In this document: one piece after another, positions 9,375-21,000 of the stretch | How the letters are laid out: each line of letters begins with the position of its first letter | Numbering within the stretch: position 1 is the stretch's first letter | From: Oscillospiraceae bacterium | GTDB lineage: Bacteria > Bacillota > Clostridia > Oscillospirales > UBA929 | Assembly (NCBI GenBank): GCA_031255175.1 | Contig: JAIRTA010000009.1 | Location: 1-44,421, forward strand | Direction: 5' to 3' | DNA: 44,421 nucleotides | Notes under the pieces: generated by a model | Databases searched by the model: none | What the model saw: only the letters and a program-made list of their open reading frames with translations | Told to the model about the DNA's origin: nothing | Position numbers and translations under genes: made by a program

Positions 9375-12300
9375 ATGCATGTATCCAAAAAGAGAATCCT
9401 CAGCGCCCTCCTCGCCGCGATAATGCTCTTTTCGTGCTTTTCGATGGGAGCTCTCGCGGCGCCTATTGTCGCCGTCAGAGTGGACAACCCGCCCTTTGAG
9501 TTCCTTGAGATAGGCAAGCAGTACCAATTTACCGCCACCGTAAAACCGGTTGACGCGGAAGGGTTGACCTGGAACGTCTGCCAGGAAGACGGGCTGACGC
9601 CCTCCGACAAGGCCGTCATCGACGAAACGGGTCTGTTGACGGCCCTGAGCGGCGGATACATAACCGTCGTCGCCTCCGACCCGGCGAAGGCCGTCCGCAG
9701 CGCTTACCTGATGTTTATTTTGGACACCTCCAAAGTCTACAACATCCTCAGTAAGCGGACATCCTCCGCGCTGACGGCCAACACGGCCGGCACCGGCGTC
9801 ACGGTGGCGGCCAACACGGATTCCGCCGCCCAGCAGTGGAAAATCCATCTCAGCCCCGAGGGCCATATGAGCTTCCAAAATGTGGGCACCGGCGGGTTCA
9901 TCAACGCGACCGGCGACTCCTCGCTCTCCCTGGCCGAGTACGCCGACACGGCCAGCCAGCGCTTTTCCGTGTCCGGCAAAGTGGAATACGGGGTGTCCAA
10001 TTACACCTCCCTCAACGACGACCTGCCGCTTGTGGAACTCGGCGCCTTCCGCTTCACCAGCATGTCGAACCCGGGCAGAGTGTTCAGCGGCAGCTCCGGC
10101 ACGCTGAGCATGGCGGCCCTCGCCATAGAAGACTCTTACACCGAACAGCGGTCGGCGCAGAAATACACCTTTGTGGAATCCGGCGTGCCGGCCGTCAGCC
10201 TGGAGGGCCTGCGCAAAACGGCCAAAGTCGTGGCGACGTTCGGCACATCCCCCTACAGCGCCTCCTCCACCTTCGACAAGGCCTTTGACGGCAGCACATC
10301 CACCGTCTTCGACAGCAGCAACGGCGCCGGCTACGCCGGGATTGAACTGGCGGAGCCGACGGTGGTCACGGCGGCCAGGTTTTACCCCAGAAGCAATTAC
10401 AACATCCGCGCCTTCAGGGGCGTCATTCAGGGTTCAAACAGCAAAGAGTCCGGCTATGTGGACCTCTACGAGTTCAACGCCACCCCCTTCTCCACGGCGT
10501 GGACCACCGTGAGCATCAACAACACGACGGCCTACCGCTTCTACCGCTATGCTTCACCGCCCTACGGCTACACCAACGTCGCCGAGATCGAGTTCTACGA
10601 ACCCGACATCGAAGAGGCCAAGACAGATGTGCAGATCGCGGCCCCGGACTTTTTGACCGTGGGGCAGTCGTACGATCTGACCGTGAGCCTTTCTCCCGAA
10701 GACGCGTTCACCCCGATTTGGGGCGTCTACCAGGAGGACGGCTACACGGCGACCAACAAGGCCTCCATCGACAGCGGAACCGGCCGTTTGACAGCGCTGG
10801 AGACAGGGTATGTCACGGTGGTCGTCACAGACCCGGAAAAGACGGCGCGCGGTTCTTATCTGCTGTTTATCTTAGACCCGCAAAAGACCTATCAGATCGT
10901 CAGCAAGCAGTCGGGGCAAGCCCTGGCGGCCAACGAAACGGGTGACGGCGTCGCGCTCCTCGCGGCATCGGCGGACAGCCCCGCGCAGCAGTGGGCCGTG
11001 CATGTCTCCGAATCGGGTTTGGTCTTCAAAAATACCGAAAATGGTAAATTTATCCAACCCTCCGGGAACGGCCTTGTTTTGGCGGAGGAGGCCTCCGACG
11101 CCGCGCAGCGGTTTGGCGTCGTCAGCAAGATCCCTTACACCGCGTCGAATTATACGCAGTTCGGCTCCGTGACCGAGCTGGGCGCCTTTAAGTTTGAACG
11201 CGACGGCGCCGTGCTCACCGCCGACGGCGGCGCGCTTCTGCTGGCCCCGCCCATCGCGGAGGACAGCGTGACCGAGCAGGGCGCACAGCAAAAATGGACA
11301 TTTGTGCCCGTGGGCAGCCCCGCCTTCAGCCTCGAGGGCCTGGTCAAACTGCCCGTCATCGAAAGCTTCGGTGGCTACGGGGACCCGTACAGCGCCAGCA
11401 ACGCGGTCGGCGCGGCGTTCGACGGCGACACGAACACATTCTTTGACAACAAATACAACATCGGGTACGCCGGCATCCAGCTGGAACAGCCGAGAGAACT
11501 GAAAGCCGTCCGGTTCTTCGCCAGAGCCGGGTTCAACATCCGCGCATTCAAGGGGTACATCGAGGGCTCCGACGACGGCGTTCGTTTTGACAAGCTGTAT
11601 GAGTTGAACGCGGCGCCGACCAGCGCCGGGTGGACGCAATTCTATGTCAACACGGGCAAGCCTTACCGGTACTACCGTTACATCTCGCCGGATTACGGCT
11701 ACGGGAACGTCGCCGAAGTCGAGTTTTACGCCGAGGCGGACCCCCTGGAGGCGGCGCTCATCTCGGAGACGGTGACATCTCCCGACGGCCAGATCTCCTT
11801 CCGCCTGACGCTCAACCATTACGGCGTGCCGAAGTATTCCGTGGTGCGCGACGGCGCCGAGGTCATTGAGGAGTCCGGCCTCGGGTTTGTGACGAGGGAC
11901 GAGAGCTACACCGGCGACCTTGTCTATGCCGGCAAAGAGGACAATTATGTGGACGCGGTGTTCCACATGGTCTCCGGCAAGAGTTCCACCATTCGCAACA
12001 ACTACAACGAAACCACATTCCGCTTTACCAAGAACGGGAAGCCCTTTGGCATCCGTGTCCGCGCTTATGACGACGGCGTAGGGTTCAAATACCTGCTGGA
12101 CGGAAGCGGGTCGGCCGTGGCCTCCGCTGAGAAGACGTCCTTTAAGCTGCCGCCCGGGTCCGTCACATGGGCCATGCCGTACCAGGCCGCCCATGAGACG
12201 CTGTATGTAAAAAGGCCGGTCACGTCGCTCTCGGGGTCGTACATCATGCCCTTCCTGGCCAACGTCCGCGACGACACCTTCGCGCTGCTCCTCCAGTCCG

Positions 12301-14930
12301 ATCTGGATTCGAGATATGTGGGCTCACAGCTGACGACCCGAGGCATGGGGCTGCTGAACACCACCTTTGTCAGCCAACAGGGCTCCGCGGCCGTAAACCT
12401 GACGCTGCCGTTCGAATCCCCGTGGCGCGCCATTGTCATCGGCTCCCTCAAAAACGTGGCGGAGAGCAACCTGGTGCAGTGCCTCGCGCCCGAGACCACG
12501 ATGGACACCAGTTGGATCGAACCGGGCGTCACCGCCTGGACCTGGTACAACAACGACTCCTGCCGCGACTTCGAAGTGTACAAATCGTACATCGACCTGG
12601 CCCACGAGATGGGCTGGAAATACATCCTGCTGGATGAGGGCTGGCAGCTCGGCAACAACGAGGGGACTGTCGGCGGCTCCAACTATTACGGCGTACTCCC
12701 CTGGATCCCGGATCTCATTGAATACGGGCGCGAGAGGGGCGTCGGCCTGCTGGTCTGGGCGCACTACCGCGACATGCAGGGCGACAAGATAAACCGCATC
12801 CGGGAATGGGCCGAACTGGGCATCAAGGGAACCAAAGTGGACTTCTTTAACAGCGAGGCGCAGAGCGTCCTGGCCGAGATAGACAGGATCCGCGAGGAGA
12901 CGGCCAAGTGGGGCCTGCTGCTCAACCTCCACGGCGCGGTGACGCCGACGGGCGAGAACCGCACCTACCCGCACCTCCTCTCACGCGAGGGTGTCTACGG
13001 CGAGGAGCAAAAGAAGTGGAACTCCACGACGGTGTCGCAAGACATCATCCTGCCCTTCACCCGCGGCGTCCCCGGCGAGGTGGACTACACCCCGGCGTAT
13101 TCCACGCTGTTTGGCAGGGCCGGCAGCCGGACATACGGCTACAGCACCGCGCTGACGGTGGTGCTCGAAAACGGCATCCCCTGCTTCGCCGACAAGCCCG
13201 CCGTGTACCGCACGGCCGCGACCTACGACTTCTTCCGGAACATCCCGGCGGTTTGGGATGAATCCCTCTTCCTCGGCGGTTACCCGGAGGAATACGCGGC
13301 CTTTGCGAGGAGAAGCCAGGAAAATTGGTACATCGGCGCCATCACCGCCGCGGCGCGTACGTTCACGGTCGACCTCGACTTCTTAGAGGCGGGAACGTCT
13401 TACTACGCCTCCATCTACACAGACGGCGCGACACGGACCGACGTCAACATCGACTACCGCCGGGTGTCTAAGGGCGACACCATCGACCTGCCCATGCTGA
13501 CCAGCGGCGGCGCGGTGGTCAAACTCACCAAACAGGCGCCGAAGCTTCCCAAAAATGTCACCGTCAGCCCGTCCGCCCTCAGCGTTGACCTCGGCAAGAC
13601 GGCCCGCTTCGACGCGGCGGTGGACACCTCGGACGGCATCCCGGACATCACAAAGTTCATCTGGGCGGCCGAAGACCCGGAGATCGCGGAAGTCTCCGCC
13701 ACCGGCGTCGTGACGGGTAAGAAACCGGGGCGCACCGCCATCTCACTGATGAGCCCGGCGGGCGCTGTCGCCACGGCCTACGTCACGGTGGAACCCGGCT
13801 TTGTGCTGAACGACTCCTGGCGCGTGCTGCGCGGGAACAGCAACGCCGCCGTTTTGTCCCCCACGAGCCTCGAGATCTCGACCGAGCCCGGAGACCTTTG
13901 GCAGATGCGCAACAACGCGGGCACCGTCAACAACATCTATCTGACCGACGTTGAGAACACGGCGGACGGCTCCTTCACCGTCACGGCGGAGCTCACCTTC
14001 CGGCCCACCGTCAACTATCAGACAGCCGGCATCGCCGTCTACCTGGGAGACGGCAACTTCGTGTCGATCCTGCGGCGCTACCATTCCGGCGGCTCACCTT
14101 TCAACTGCGTCATGTCCGTCATGAACACAAACTCCAGCGCCACCAACCCGGCCACCCCGACGAGTTCGTCGGAGAACCGCTACGCGGACGTCGCCACGGA
14201 GAAGATCTACTTGAAATTGGAAAAAGTTGGATCCTCCATCACCGGCTACTACAGCGCCAACGGAGAGACGTGGACACCGACCGTCGCCCGGACAAACGCC
14301 CTTCTGACCAACGCACCGGTGCTCGGCGTCGGCTTCTACGCGGCCAACGGCAATGTGTCGACTTCCATTCCGGCGGTCTTTGAAAACTTCCGGCTGAACG
14401 ACACGCTCATCCCCTTCTCAGAAAACGTCATCGCCGCCGCCGCCGAGGAGAGCATTTTGACATCCGTTGGCGTCGCGCCCACGCTCCCCGCCGCGGTGCA
14501 GGTGAAATACAGCGACAAATCGGAAGACACAGCCGCCGTCATATGGGATTCTTACGACCCCGCCCTGCTGGACACACCCGGTGTCTTTGTGGTGGAGGGA
14601 ACCATTGACGGGACGAACAACGTCAGGGCGAAGGCCCGTGTGACGGTCCTGCCGCCCACGCTCACGGCGTCGCTCACGCTGTCGTCTCCGGAGCCCGGCC
14701 GCGCGAGAGTCGACGCGGAACTGCTCAACGGCGGCGCGCCGGTCTCCTACTTCCTCATCCTCGCCTTCTACGACGCCTCCGGACGCCTGGCCGGCACGGA
14801 AGTCTCGGCCGGTATCTCGGAGACCCTGTCGGCACAAGCGTCGCTTGAAGCCGCGTGGCCGGAGGACTGCACAGCCCGCGCGTTCCTGTGGGACGCAAAC
14901 TTCCAACCGATTCAAACAGTTAACAGTTAA
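9375..14930 (+). CDS. Secreted multidomain GH97 glycosidase (predicted retaining, alpha-galactosidase-like)
   Basis: Signal peptide MHVSKKRILSALLAAIMLFSCFSMGALAA. Two tandem [Ig-like/ricin-type lectin/F5-8C-like] units. GH97 core (ISFRLTLNHYGVPKYSVVRDG, ESPWRAIVIG, DTSWIEPGVTAWTWY, WKYILLDEGW, IKGTKVDFF, LHGAVTPTGENRTYP, SREGVYGEE). Then Ig-like, DUF1349/concanavalin-like, Big_4-like and C-terminal FLWD domains. Confidence 0.88.
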   Translation: MHVSKKRILSALLAAIMLFSCFSMGALAAPIVAVRVDNPPFEFLEIGKQYQFTATVKPVDAEGLTWNVCQEDGLTPSDKAVIDETGLLTALSGGYITVVASDPAKAVRSAYLMFILDTSKVYNILSKRTSSALTANTAGTGVTVAANTDSAAQQWKIHLSPEGHMSFQNVGTGGFINATGDSSLSLAEYADTASQRFSVSGKVEYGVSNYTSLNDDLPLVELGAFRFTSMSNPGRVFSGSSGTLSMAALAIEDSYTEQRSAQKYTFVESGVPAVSLEGLRKTAKVVATFGTSPYSASSTFDKAFDGSTSTVFDSSNGAGYAGIELAEPTVVTAARFYPRSNYNIRAFRGVIQGSNSKESGYVDLYEFNATPFSTAWTTVSINNTTAYRFYRYASPPYGYTNVAEIEFYEPDIEEAKTDVQIAAPDFLTVGQSYDLTVSLSPEDAFTPIWGVYQEDGYTATNKASIDSGTGRLTALETGYVTVVVTDPEKTARGSYLLFILDPQKTYQIVSKQSGQALAANETGDGVALLAASADSPAQQWAVHVSESGLVFKNTENGKFIQPSGNGLVLAEEASDAAQRFGVVSKIPYTASNYTQFGSVTELGAFKFERDGAVLTADGGALLLAPPIAEDSVTEQGAQQKWTFVPVGSPAFSLEGLVKLPVIESFGGYGDPYSASNAVGAAFDGDTNTFFDNKYNIGYAGIQLEQPRELKAVRFFARAGFNIRAFKGYIEGSDDGVRFDKLYELNAAPTSAGWTQFYVNTGKPYRYYRYISPDYGYGNVAEVEFYAEADPLEAALISETVTSPDGQISFRLTLNHYGVPKYSVVRDGAEVIEESGLGFVTRDESYTGDLVYAGKEDNYVDAVFHMVSGKSSTIRNNYNETTFRFTKNGKPFGIRVRAYDDGVGFKYLLDGSGSAVASAEKTSFKLPPGSVTWAMPYQAAHETLYVKRPVTSLSGSYIMPFLANVRDDTFALLLQSDLDSRYVGSQLTTRGMGLLNTTFVSQQGSAAVNLTLPFESPWRAIVIGSLKNVAESNLVQCLAPETTMDTSWIEPGVTAWTWYNNDSCRDFEVYKSYIDLAHEMGWKYILLDEGWQLGNNEGTVGGSNYYGVLPWIPDLIEYGRERGVGLLVWAHYRDMQGDKINRIREWAELGIKGTKVDFFNSEAQSVLAEIDRIREETAKWGLLLNLHGAVTPTGENRTYPHLLSREGVYGEEQKKWNSTTVSQDIILPFTRGVPGEVDYTPAYSTLFGRAGSRTYGYSTALTVVLENGIPCFADKPAVYRTAATYDFFRNIPAVWDESLFLGGYPEEYAAFARRSQENWYIGAITAAARTFTVDLDFLEAGTSYYASIYTDGATRTDVNIDYRRVSKGDTIDLPMLTSGGAVVKLTKQAPKLPKNVTVSPSALSVDLGKTARFDAAVDTSDGIPDITKFIWAAEDPEIAEVSATGVVTGKKPGRTAISLMSPAGAVATAYVTVEPGFVLNDSWRVLRGNSNAAVLSPTSLEISTEPGDLWQMRNNAGTVNNIYLTDVENTADGSFTVTAELTFRPTVNYQTAGIAVYLGDGNFVSILRRYHSGGSPFNCVMSVMNTNSSATNPATPTSSSENRYADVATEKIYLKLEKVGSSITGYYSANGETWTPTVARTNALLTNAPVLGVGFYAANGNVSTSIPAVFENFRLNDTLIPFSENVIAAAAEESILTSVGVAPTLPAAVQVKYSDKSEDTAAVIWDSYDPALLDTPGVFVVEGTIDGTNNVRAKARVTVLPPTLTASLTLSSPEPGRARVDAELLNGGAPVSYFLILAFYDASGRLAGTEVSAGISETLSAQASLEAAWPEDCTARAFLWDANFQPIQTVNS
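9465..11745 (+). repeat. Tandem duplication of a ~375-aa carbohydrate-binding unit inside the GH97 protein
   Basis: Parallel motifs in both copies: W(N/G)V(C/Y)QEDG(L/Y)T..(D/N)KA.ID; AAQQWKI / PAQQWAV; NIRAF(R/K)G.I(Q/E)GS; YGY(T/G)NVAE(I/V)EFY. Copies at about 9465-10605 and 10621-11745. Confidence 0.85.
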
Positions 14931-14942
14931 CAGATAACAGTT
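14915..14942 (+). repeat. Left arm of a 28-bp perfect inverted repeat
   Basis: AACAGTT-AACAGTT-AACAGAT-AACAGTT; contains the GH97 stop codon. Confidence 0.95.
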
Positions 14943-14971
14943 GGTGCTTTCTGCAGCGTGTTTCTAAAGAT

Positions 14972-15007
14972 AGAGGCCGTCAGGCGATTTGCCTGACGGC
15001 CTCTTTT
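14972..15007. terminator. Intrinsic terminator between convergent glycosidase genes
   Basis: AGAGGCCGTCAGGC-gattt-GCCTGACGGCCTCT, 14-bp perfect stem, followed by TTT on +. Confidence 0.85.
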
Positions 15008-15043
15008 GGTTGGGTTGGTTTTGTGTGTTTGCTTTTGGTTGTT

Positions 15044-15071
15044 AACTGTTATCTGTTAACTGTTAACTGTT
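15044..15071 (-). repeat. Right arm of a 28-bp perfect inverted repeat
   Basis: AACTGTTATCTGTTAACTGTTAACTGTT is the exact reverse complement of 14915-14942; contains the GH2 stop codon. Confidence 0.95.
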
Positions 15072-18000
15072 GCTTGGGGTCGATCAGGGGGGTGAGGTCG
15101 GCGCTCCATAGGAATATTTTTGTTTGCGCGGCTGCGCTGAAGTCGAAGTCGGTCTCGAGGGATATAAGGCCCGCGCCTTCCGCGCGATACTGCTCCGCGT
15201 TCAGCAGTCTGCCCTCGTCGTCATACGCGGCCAGGATCACAAACGCGTCTATGGGGTTGGGGGCGTGGACGGTCAGCCGCGTCACTGTGTTTTCGTCCCG
15301 CGCCACGTCGATCCACAGCGTCCATATGGCGTACAGCGTCAGGTCTTCGGCCGGCATTGTGATCTCCTCGCCGGGCTGATAGCCCGTGCCGGAGCCGTCC
15401 GGCTCGGTGTTCCATTCGACAAACGAGGCCTCCTCGCCCGGCGGTGTGATCCCTCCGACGTGGGCCGCGCCGAATGCGTCCCCGGCGCCCACGGTCGGCT
15501 GGATCGGGACTTCGCCGCCTCCGCCGTTGAGATCGTATGTGACCATGTAGTCGGGTTCGGCCGCGATCTCAACGCGAAGTGTCGGCGCCCGCGACGGATT
15601 TGCGCCGGCGCCCTCCTTGGAGGTGATCCTGTAGTCGGCGGAGGTGCTGTTTGCGCTGAGCGCGATCGCCAGTTGGTTGTCGACGTCCGGCACGCGGCGG
15701 TATATGTCCGTCACGTCGATGGTCACCGCTCTGCCCGACCCCGTTGAGAACGTGCCGGATTCCGCCGTCCCCTCGGAGGCGTAGAAGCCACGCGCGTAGT
15801 TGACCCATGTCACTTGGTTCTCGTTCCAGGTCGGATTGGCCCTGGCGGCGCGCAGCAGGATGTTGCCGGAGGCGGTGCCGTTTTGCGAGCCGGCGTACCA
15901 CAGGGCCAGCGTGGCCGATTTGATGTCCATCCCCTTCAGCGACTCGATGTTGAACCGGATCAGGCTTGTCTTGATGTCGGTGCCGTCGCTGGTGCTTGTG
16001 CTTGTGAAATTTTCGCCAAACTGGCCGTTTGTGCCGGTGTTGTTGGTCTGACGCAGCAGCATTTCCGAATCGCTGCCGTAGTTGCTGTTCTTTTCGGACT
16101 GCCACGTCTTCAAAGTCGCGTCGGCGCTCGCCCTGATCTCGATGTACGGATTTTTCTCCCAGACGGCATAGAACGTCGTGTCGTCCGTGATGACGACGTC
16201 GCCCACCTCCACCGGCGTTTTGCTCGCGCGGTCGGTCGTCCAACCGCGGAAGACGTAGCCGTCTCTGGTCGGGGACGCCGCGGGCGCCGGCGCGGACGTG
16301 CCTTCGGGCACAAAGACAACGATGTCCTCCGCGCTGTCGCCGATGCTTCCGCCGTACATGTTGAAGCTGACGTTGACGCCTCTGCCGACGGTCACGACGT
16401 ACGCCTTCTCCGCGCCGCCGTTCGACACGATGTAGGTGACCGGGTTTGTGAAGTCCTGCGGGCCGGCCGGGCGAACGGCCGCGCCGGCGCTCGGGACGAC
16501 TTCGGGCGTGAGGTTCGTCACATTGACCGCTTTGGGCACCGTCACGGTGACCGTGCCCGCGTTGTGGTCGATGATGCCGTCGTATTCGCCCAGCTTGAAG
16601 TAGGCGAGGGCCGTGTCGTACAGGGTTGTCTCACGGCCGCCTCTGAGCGTGATGCCTGTCATGTTGAATTGCCACGTGTTGCCGGACGGATATGTCACGC
16701 GCAGGAAGTTCGTGCCCTCCGGGAACGCGGCCTCGTCGTTTGACGTGAACGTCCTCTGCGGCCAGACCGAGCCGGTGCCGGTGCCGGAGAGCACGCCGCT
16801 CTTGGTAAAGGCGGTGAAGTTTGTCCAGTTTGTGCCGTCGGTTGACGTCGCGAAGGTGAAATTGCCGCTGTTTGATATGGCCGTTGTGCTCGCCACATTC
16901 AATATCCGGAAATAGCGCAGGCCGGGCGCGGCAAAGACAACCTGGTTGTTGTTCCCGGACGCATTCGGGTACGCGCCGTATTCGAAGCCGTAGCTTTGCA
17001 CGTTCTCGACCCTCATGTTGGCGCTGGCCGAGTAGATCAGCTTCGACGTCGGCGCCGCGGTGCTGAGGTTCAGCATGTTTGCGCTGCCCAGCCCGATCGG
17101 GTAGTCGAATTTCTCGCTCTCGCTCCAACTGCCGACCTTGTCGTGGAAATTGTCCTGCCGGCGCGCCGCGTTGTAGTCCGTGATGACCCGCGCCAGCGCC
17201 ACGCCGTTGGATGTGCCCTCAAGCGGACCGTAGACCGGCTGCACGCTGCCCGCCGGGAACATGCCCGCGGTGAGCGGCTGCCACATGACTTTGAAGTTCA
17301 CGGCCCCCGCGCCCGGGACGGTCGCCTGCACGGTGGACGGCAGCGTGGGAATCCGCCCGTTGCTGTTTAAGTAGATCTGTTTGGGGAGGTCGACTTCGCT
17401 CACGGCAATGCGCGTCGAAAGGAACTTCGTATCGACCCAGTCGGCCAAGTCGTGTTCCGGACCGTCTGTCCCCCTCGCCTCCGTGACAAGCCTGACGGCG
17501 GACCTTCCGGTGACGTCGATGTCGAGGAAGGCGGCCTCGTGGGCGCTGTCCATGACCGGGCTCGCGAAGACCGGCTCGGTCTCGTCGTCGAGATACACTT
17601 TGAACGCGACCGCGCCCGGCGCGGCCACGCCGCCCCCGTATATGCTCAGATTGATGTAGGACTGGAAGCGCTCATAGCCCTTTCCGGCTATGTCGATCGC
17701 CACCTCGGCGGGCGCCAGCGTCCCTATGCCTTTTTCGTACGCTTCGCCGGGGCCGCCCTGCAAACCTCTCGCCTGCAGGAGCCTGCCGTCTATCATTTTG
17801 TCTTTGTTTACCGTCCCCGTTTGAGACGTCCAGGGCAGGTCGCTCGCGTACACGGCGATGTTGACGCGCACCCAAGCCGTGGCCTTGATGTCGGACGCCA
17901 AGACCACACCCGTCACCTTTTTCACGCCGACAAACTCGACGTCATCGGGTGTGATGTCCCAGTCGACGCCCAGCATCTCCTGCGTGCCGTCGGTGAATTT

Positions 18001-21000
18001 TGCCATAACGGTCGCCGGCATGACCGGCATCTCGTTGACCACGGTGTGCAGCGTGATGTCGTCGATAGACTGAAGCCGCTTCACCGTCACGTCGGCCACG
18101 ACGTTCAGGGCGGGGCCGAGTTTGCCCGTCACGGTGAACGTGCCCTGATCCGCGTACTGCGCGGGGCTGACCGGGTCCCACGTCACCTGCGCCGCGCCGA
18201 CGGTGCCGTCCGCGAAGCGGAGTGTGACGGACCTCGGAAGCGGCGGCTGCACGCCCGCGATCGTCGTCACGGCCACTCTGTCAATGGAGTCGATCGCCTT
18301 GACGTGGACAATGGCCTCGATCTGCCCCGACGTGCCAACGGACACGCCGCGCGCGGTGTATGTCCCGACGGCGTTCAGATCGACGCCGGCCAAGTCCCAT
18401 GAGGAGATGTCGACCTGCTCGATCAGGCCGTTGTCGTAGATGACGCCGACGGTCTCCGGCAACACCGGCGGGAGGCCCGCCCCCGTGGTCACCTCGGGTT
18501 TTTCGTACGCGTAGATGCCGGTTCCGTCCCCTATCGCCGCTCTTGCCCCGACGGTGACGGTGTTGGAAGCGATCTGCCCCTCGGTCGCGGGCGCCGTGGC
18601 CGTCACGACGATGTCATCTACGCTGCCCTCTGTGGCTCTGACAATGGCCAGCGCCTTGCCGTTGAAGGCCCTTCTGTTGTTGCTGGTGTTTCTGTTGTAG
18701 TCGTTGTTCGTGCCCCTGAACGGGTCGTTGTCCCTCGGGTCGCCGTTGTCGAGCGCGACGATCTCGCCGCCCTGCACGGCGAATGTGATGCGGTTGTTGG
18801 CCGTGGGCACCATGACGCCGGCGCTGTCGACGACCGTGGCCTCCACAAACAACAGGTCTGTCCCGTCATTTCTGATAAACGCCCTGTCGCCGGAAAGGAC
18901 AATGGACTGCGCCTCGCCCGCCGTGTATACCACGTCGGTGGCGATGACGTTGCCCGCCGCGTCTTTGGCGACCGCTTTGAGCTCGCCCGGCTGGAAGAGC
19001 TGGAAGCCGAACTCCAGATACACGGGGGAAGCGGTCTTCTTGTCGTAACTCTTGACGCCCAAAGACCTGTCGTTGATGAACACCTCGACGCTCGCCGCGT
19101 TGGTGTACACCATGATGGGGACCTGGGTGCCCATGTCCCAATTCCATTTTTGCGGCAGCAGATGCACGGTGGGGATATCTGTCCACGCGGAACGGTACAT
19201 GTAGAACGCGTCTTTTTCGAAACCGGCCGTGTCTATGATCCCGAAATACGAGCTCCTGGAAGGGTTGCCGTGGGGCGTCGGCTCTCCCAGATAGTCGTGG
19301 CCTGTCCAAACCATCTCGCCGAAAAGGAAGGGCATCATGTCTTCGCGGTGCTCGCGGATGGATATGCTGGCCGTCACGAAGTTCCTGTTAAACGGCCATT
19401 CGGAGGCGTAGCCGCTGGAGTGGGCTTCTCTGAACCCGGCTTCGCCGCCTTTGTAGTGGTCGATGTTGTAGACGCCCCTCGTGTAGAAGGCCGAAACCGT
19501 CTCTGTGCCGGCCACGCTCATGTTGGGGTATCTGTTTTTGTGGGTGGCGTACTGGTTGGTGGCCCTGGAATAGTTGTGGCCGCCTATATCCGCCATAGCC
19601 ATGTTGTCGATCATCGCGGAGGCCCCGCTGTCCCACGTGGGCGGCGCGGATGAGACGGGCCTGGCGTACCGGCCGCCCCTGACCGCGTGGTCTGTGGTGT
19701 AGTTGTTGCTCGCGCTGGGCAGCGCGGCATGGTTTTGGCTGGGGGTGGGGCGTATCGTCCGGTTGGTATCGGTGTTGATCACGCTGGTGTAGGGGATGTT
19801 GTCCAGCGAGTCGATCTCTTTGATCGCCGCCGCGAGCAGCCACTGCGTATCCAGCCCGTGGCCTTCCTTTGTGTCGTAGATCTCATTGCCGGTGCTCCAC
19901 AGGAAGACGGACGGGGAGTTTTTGTCTCTGTTTACCATCGCCTGGATGTCGCGCACGGCGTTGGGGACAAGGTCGGGCCTCAGCCACTGCACGTAGGTGT
20001 TGGCCCCCGTGGCGGCGGAGCGCTGAAACACAACCGTCGTGCCATCCGCGGCTTTGTTGAAGTAATTGGAGTAGTCGCCGCCGTTTTTCGACGCCATCCA
20101 CTGGTCGAAGCCCTCTTCGAAGATGAGCATCCCAAGCCGGTCGGCGGCCTCGATGTATTCGGGCGAGATTGGGTTGTGGGCGGTCCGGACGACGTTGACG
20201 CCCATGCTCTTCAGCTTTCTGAGCCTGCGGTCAACGGCGGCCTGGTATGTCTCCATGCCCAGCGCGCCGAGGTCGCGGTGCTCGCAGACGCCGTGTATCG
20301 GCGTGTATTCCCCGTTCAGGTACAGCCCGCCGAGCGTGTTGTCCTCGCTGTACGGCGCGGTGTAAGAACCGGGCGACAGATACAGATACCGTATGCCGAA
20401 CCTCGTGTCGAGCGTGTCCGCGACCCGGCCGTTTTGTATGATCTCCGTCTTTACCCAATACAGGTTCGGTTCCTGTATGCTCCAAAGCTTCGGGTTCGCG
20501 ATGTCGATCAGCTGGTCGATTTTAACCTTCCCGCCGGCCGGAACGACGACGCCGTCCTCCTGTTTGGAGGCGACGTTGGCGTTCTCTTTGCTGTAGATGA
20601 CCGAACGGATGGACACTTCGGCGGCGGCGGCGGTCTTGTTTTCGACGTTTGTGCGGACATTGACCGTCGATTTGGCCCTCAGCGCGTCCATATCCGGAGG
20701 TCTGTGAAAATCAGGCGTCACATATTTTCCATTTTCTTCCACCACCGCGGCGACGTGGATGCCGTTAACGGGGATATGTATCTTGTCGGTGGCGATCAGA
20801 TACACGCTGCCGTAAATCCCCGCCCCCGGGTACCAGCGGGCGCTGTTGTTCGCCGAGAACGCCTTGACCGCGATGACGTTTTCCTGCCCGTCGAAGCGGA
20901 GGTATTCCGTAATGTCGTACTCGAAGGTGACGTAGCCCAAAAATTGCTTGCCCAAGTGCGTGCCGTTGACCCATACGTCACTGACCATTTGCACGGCGTC

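Noticed and set aside
14915-15071. Heptamer inverted repeat considered as terminal repeats of a transposon
   Set aside because: The ~100 bp between arms holds only a terminator, both arms lie in coding ends, and no target-site duplication is visible; kept as a finding without calling it mobile.
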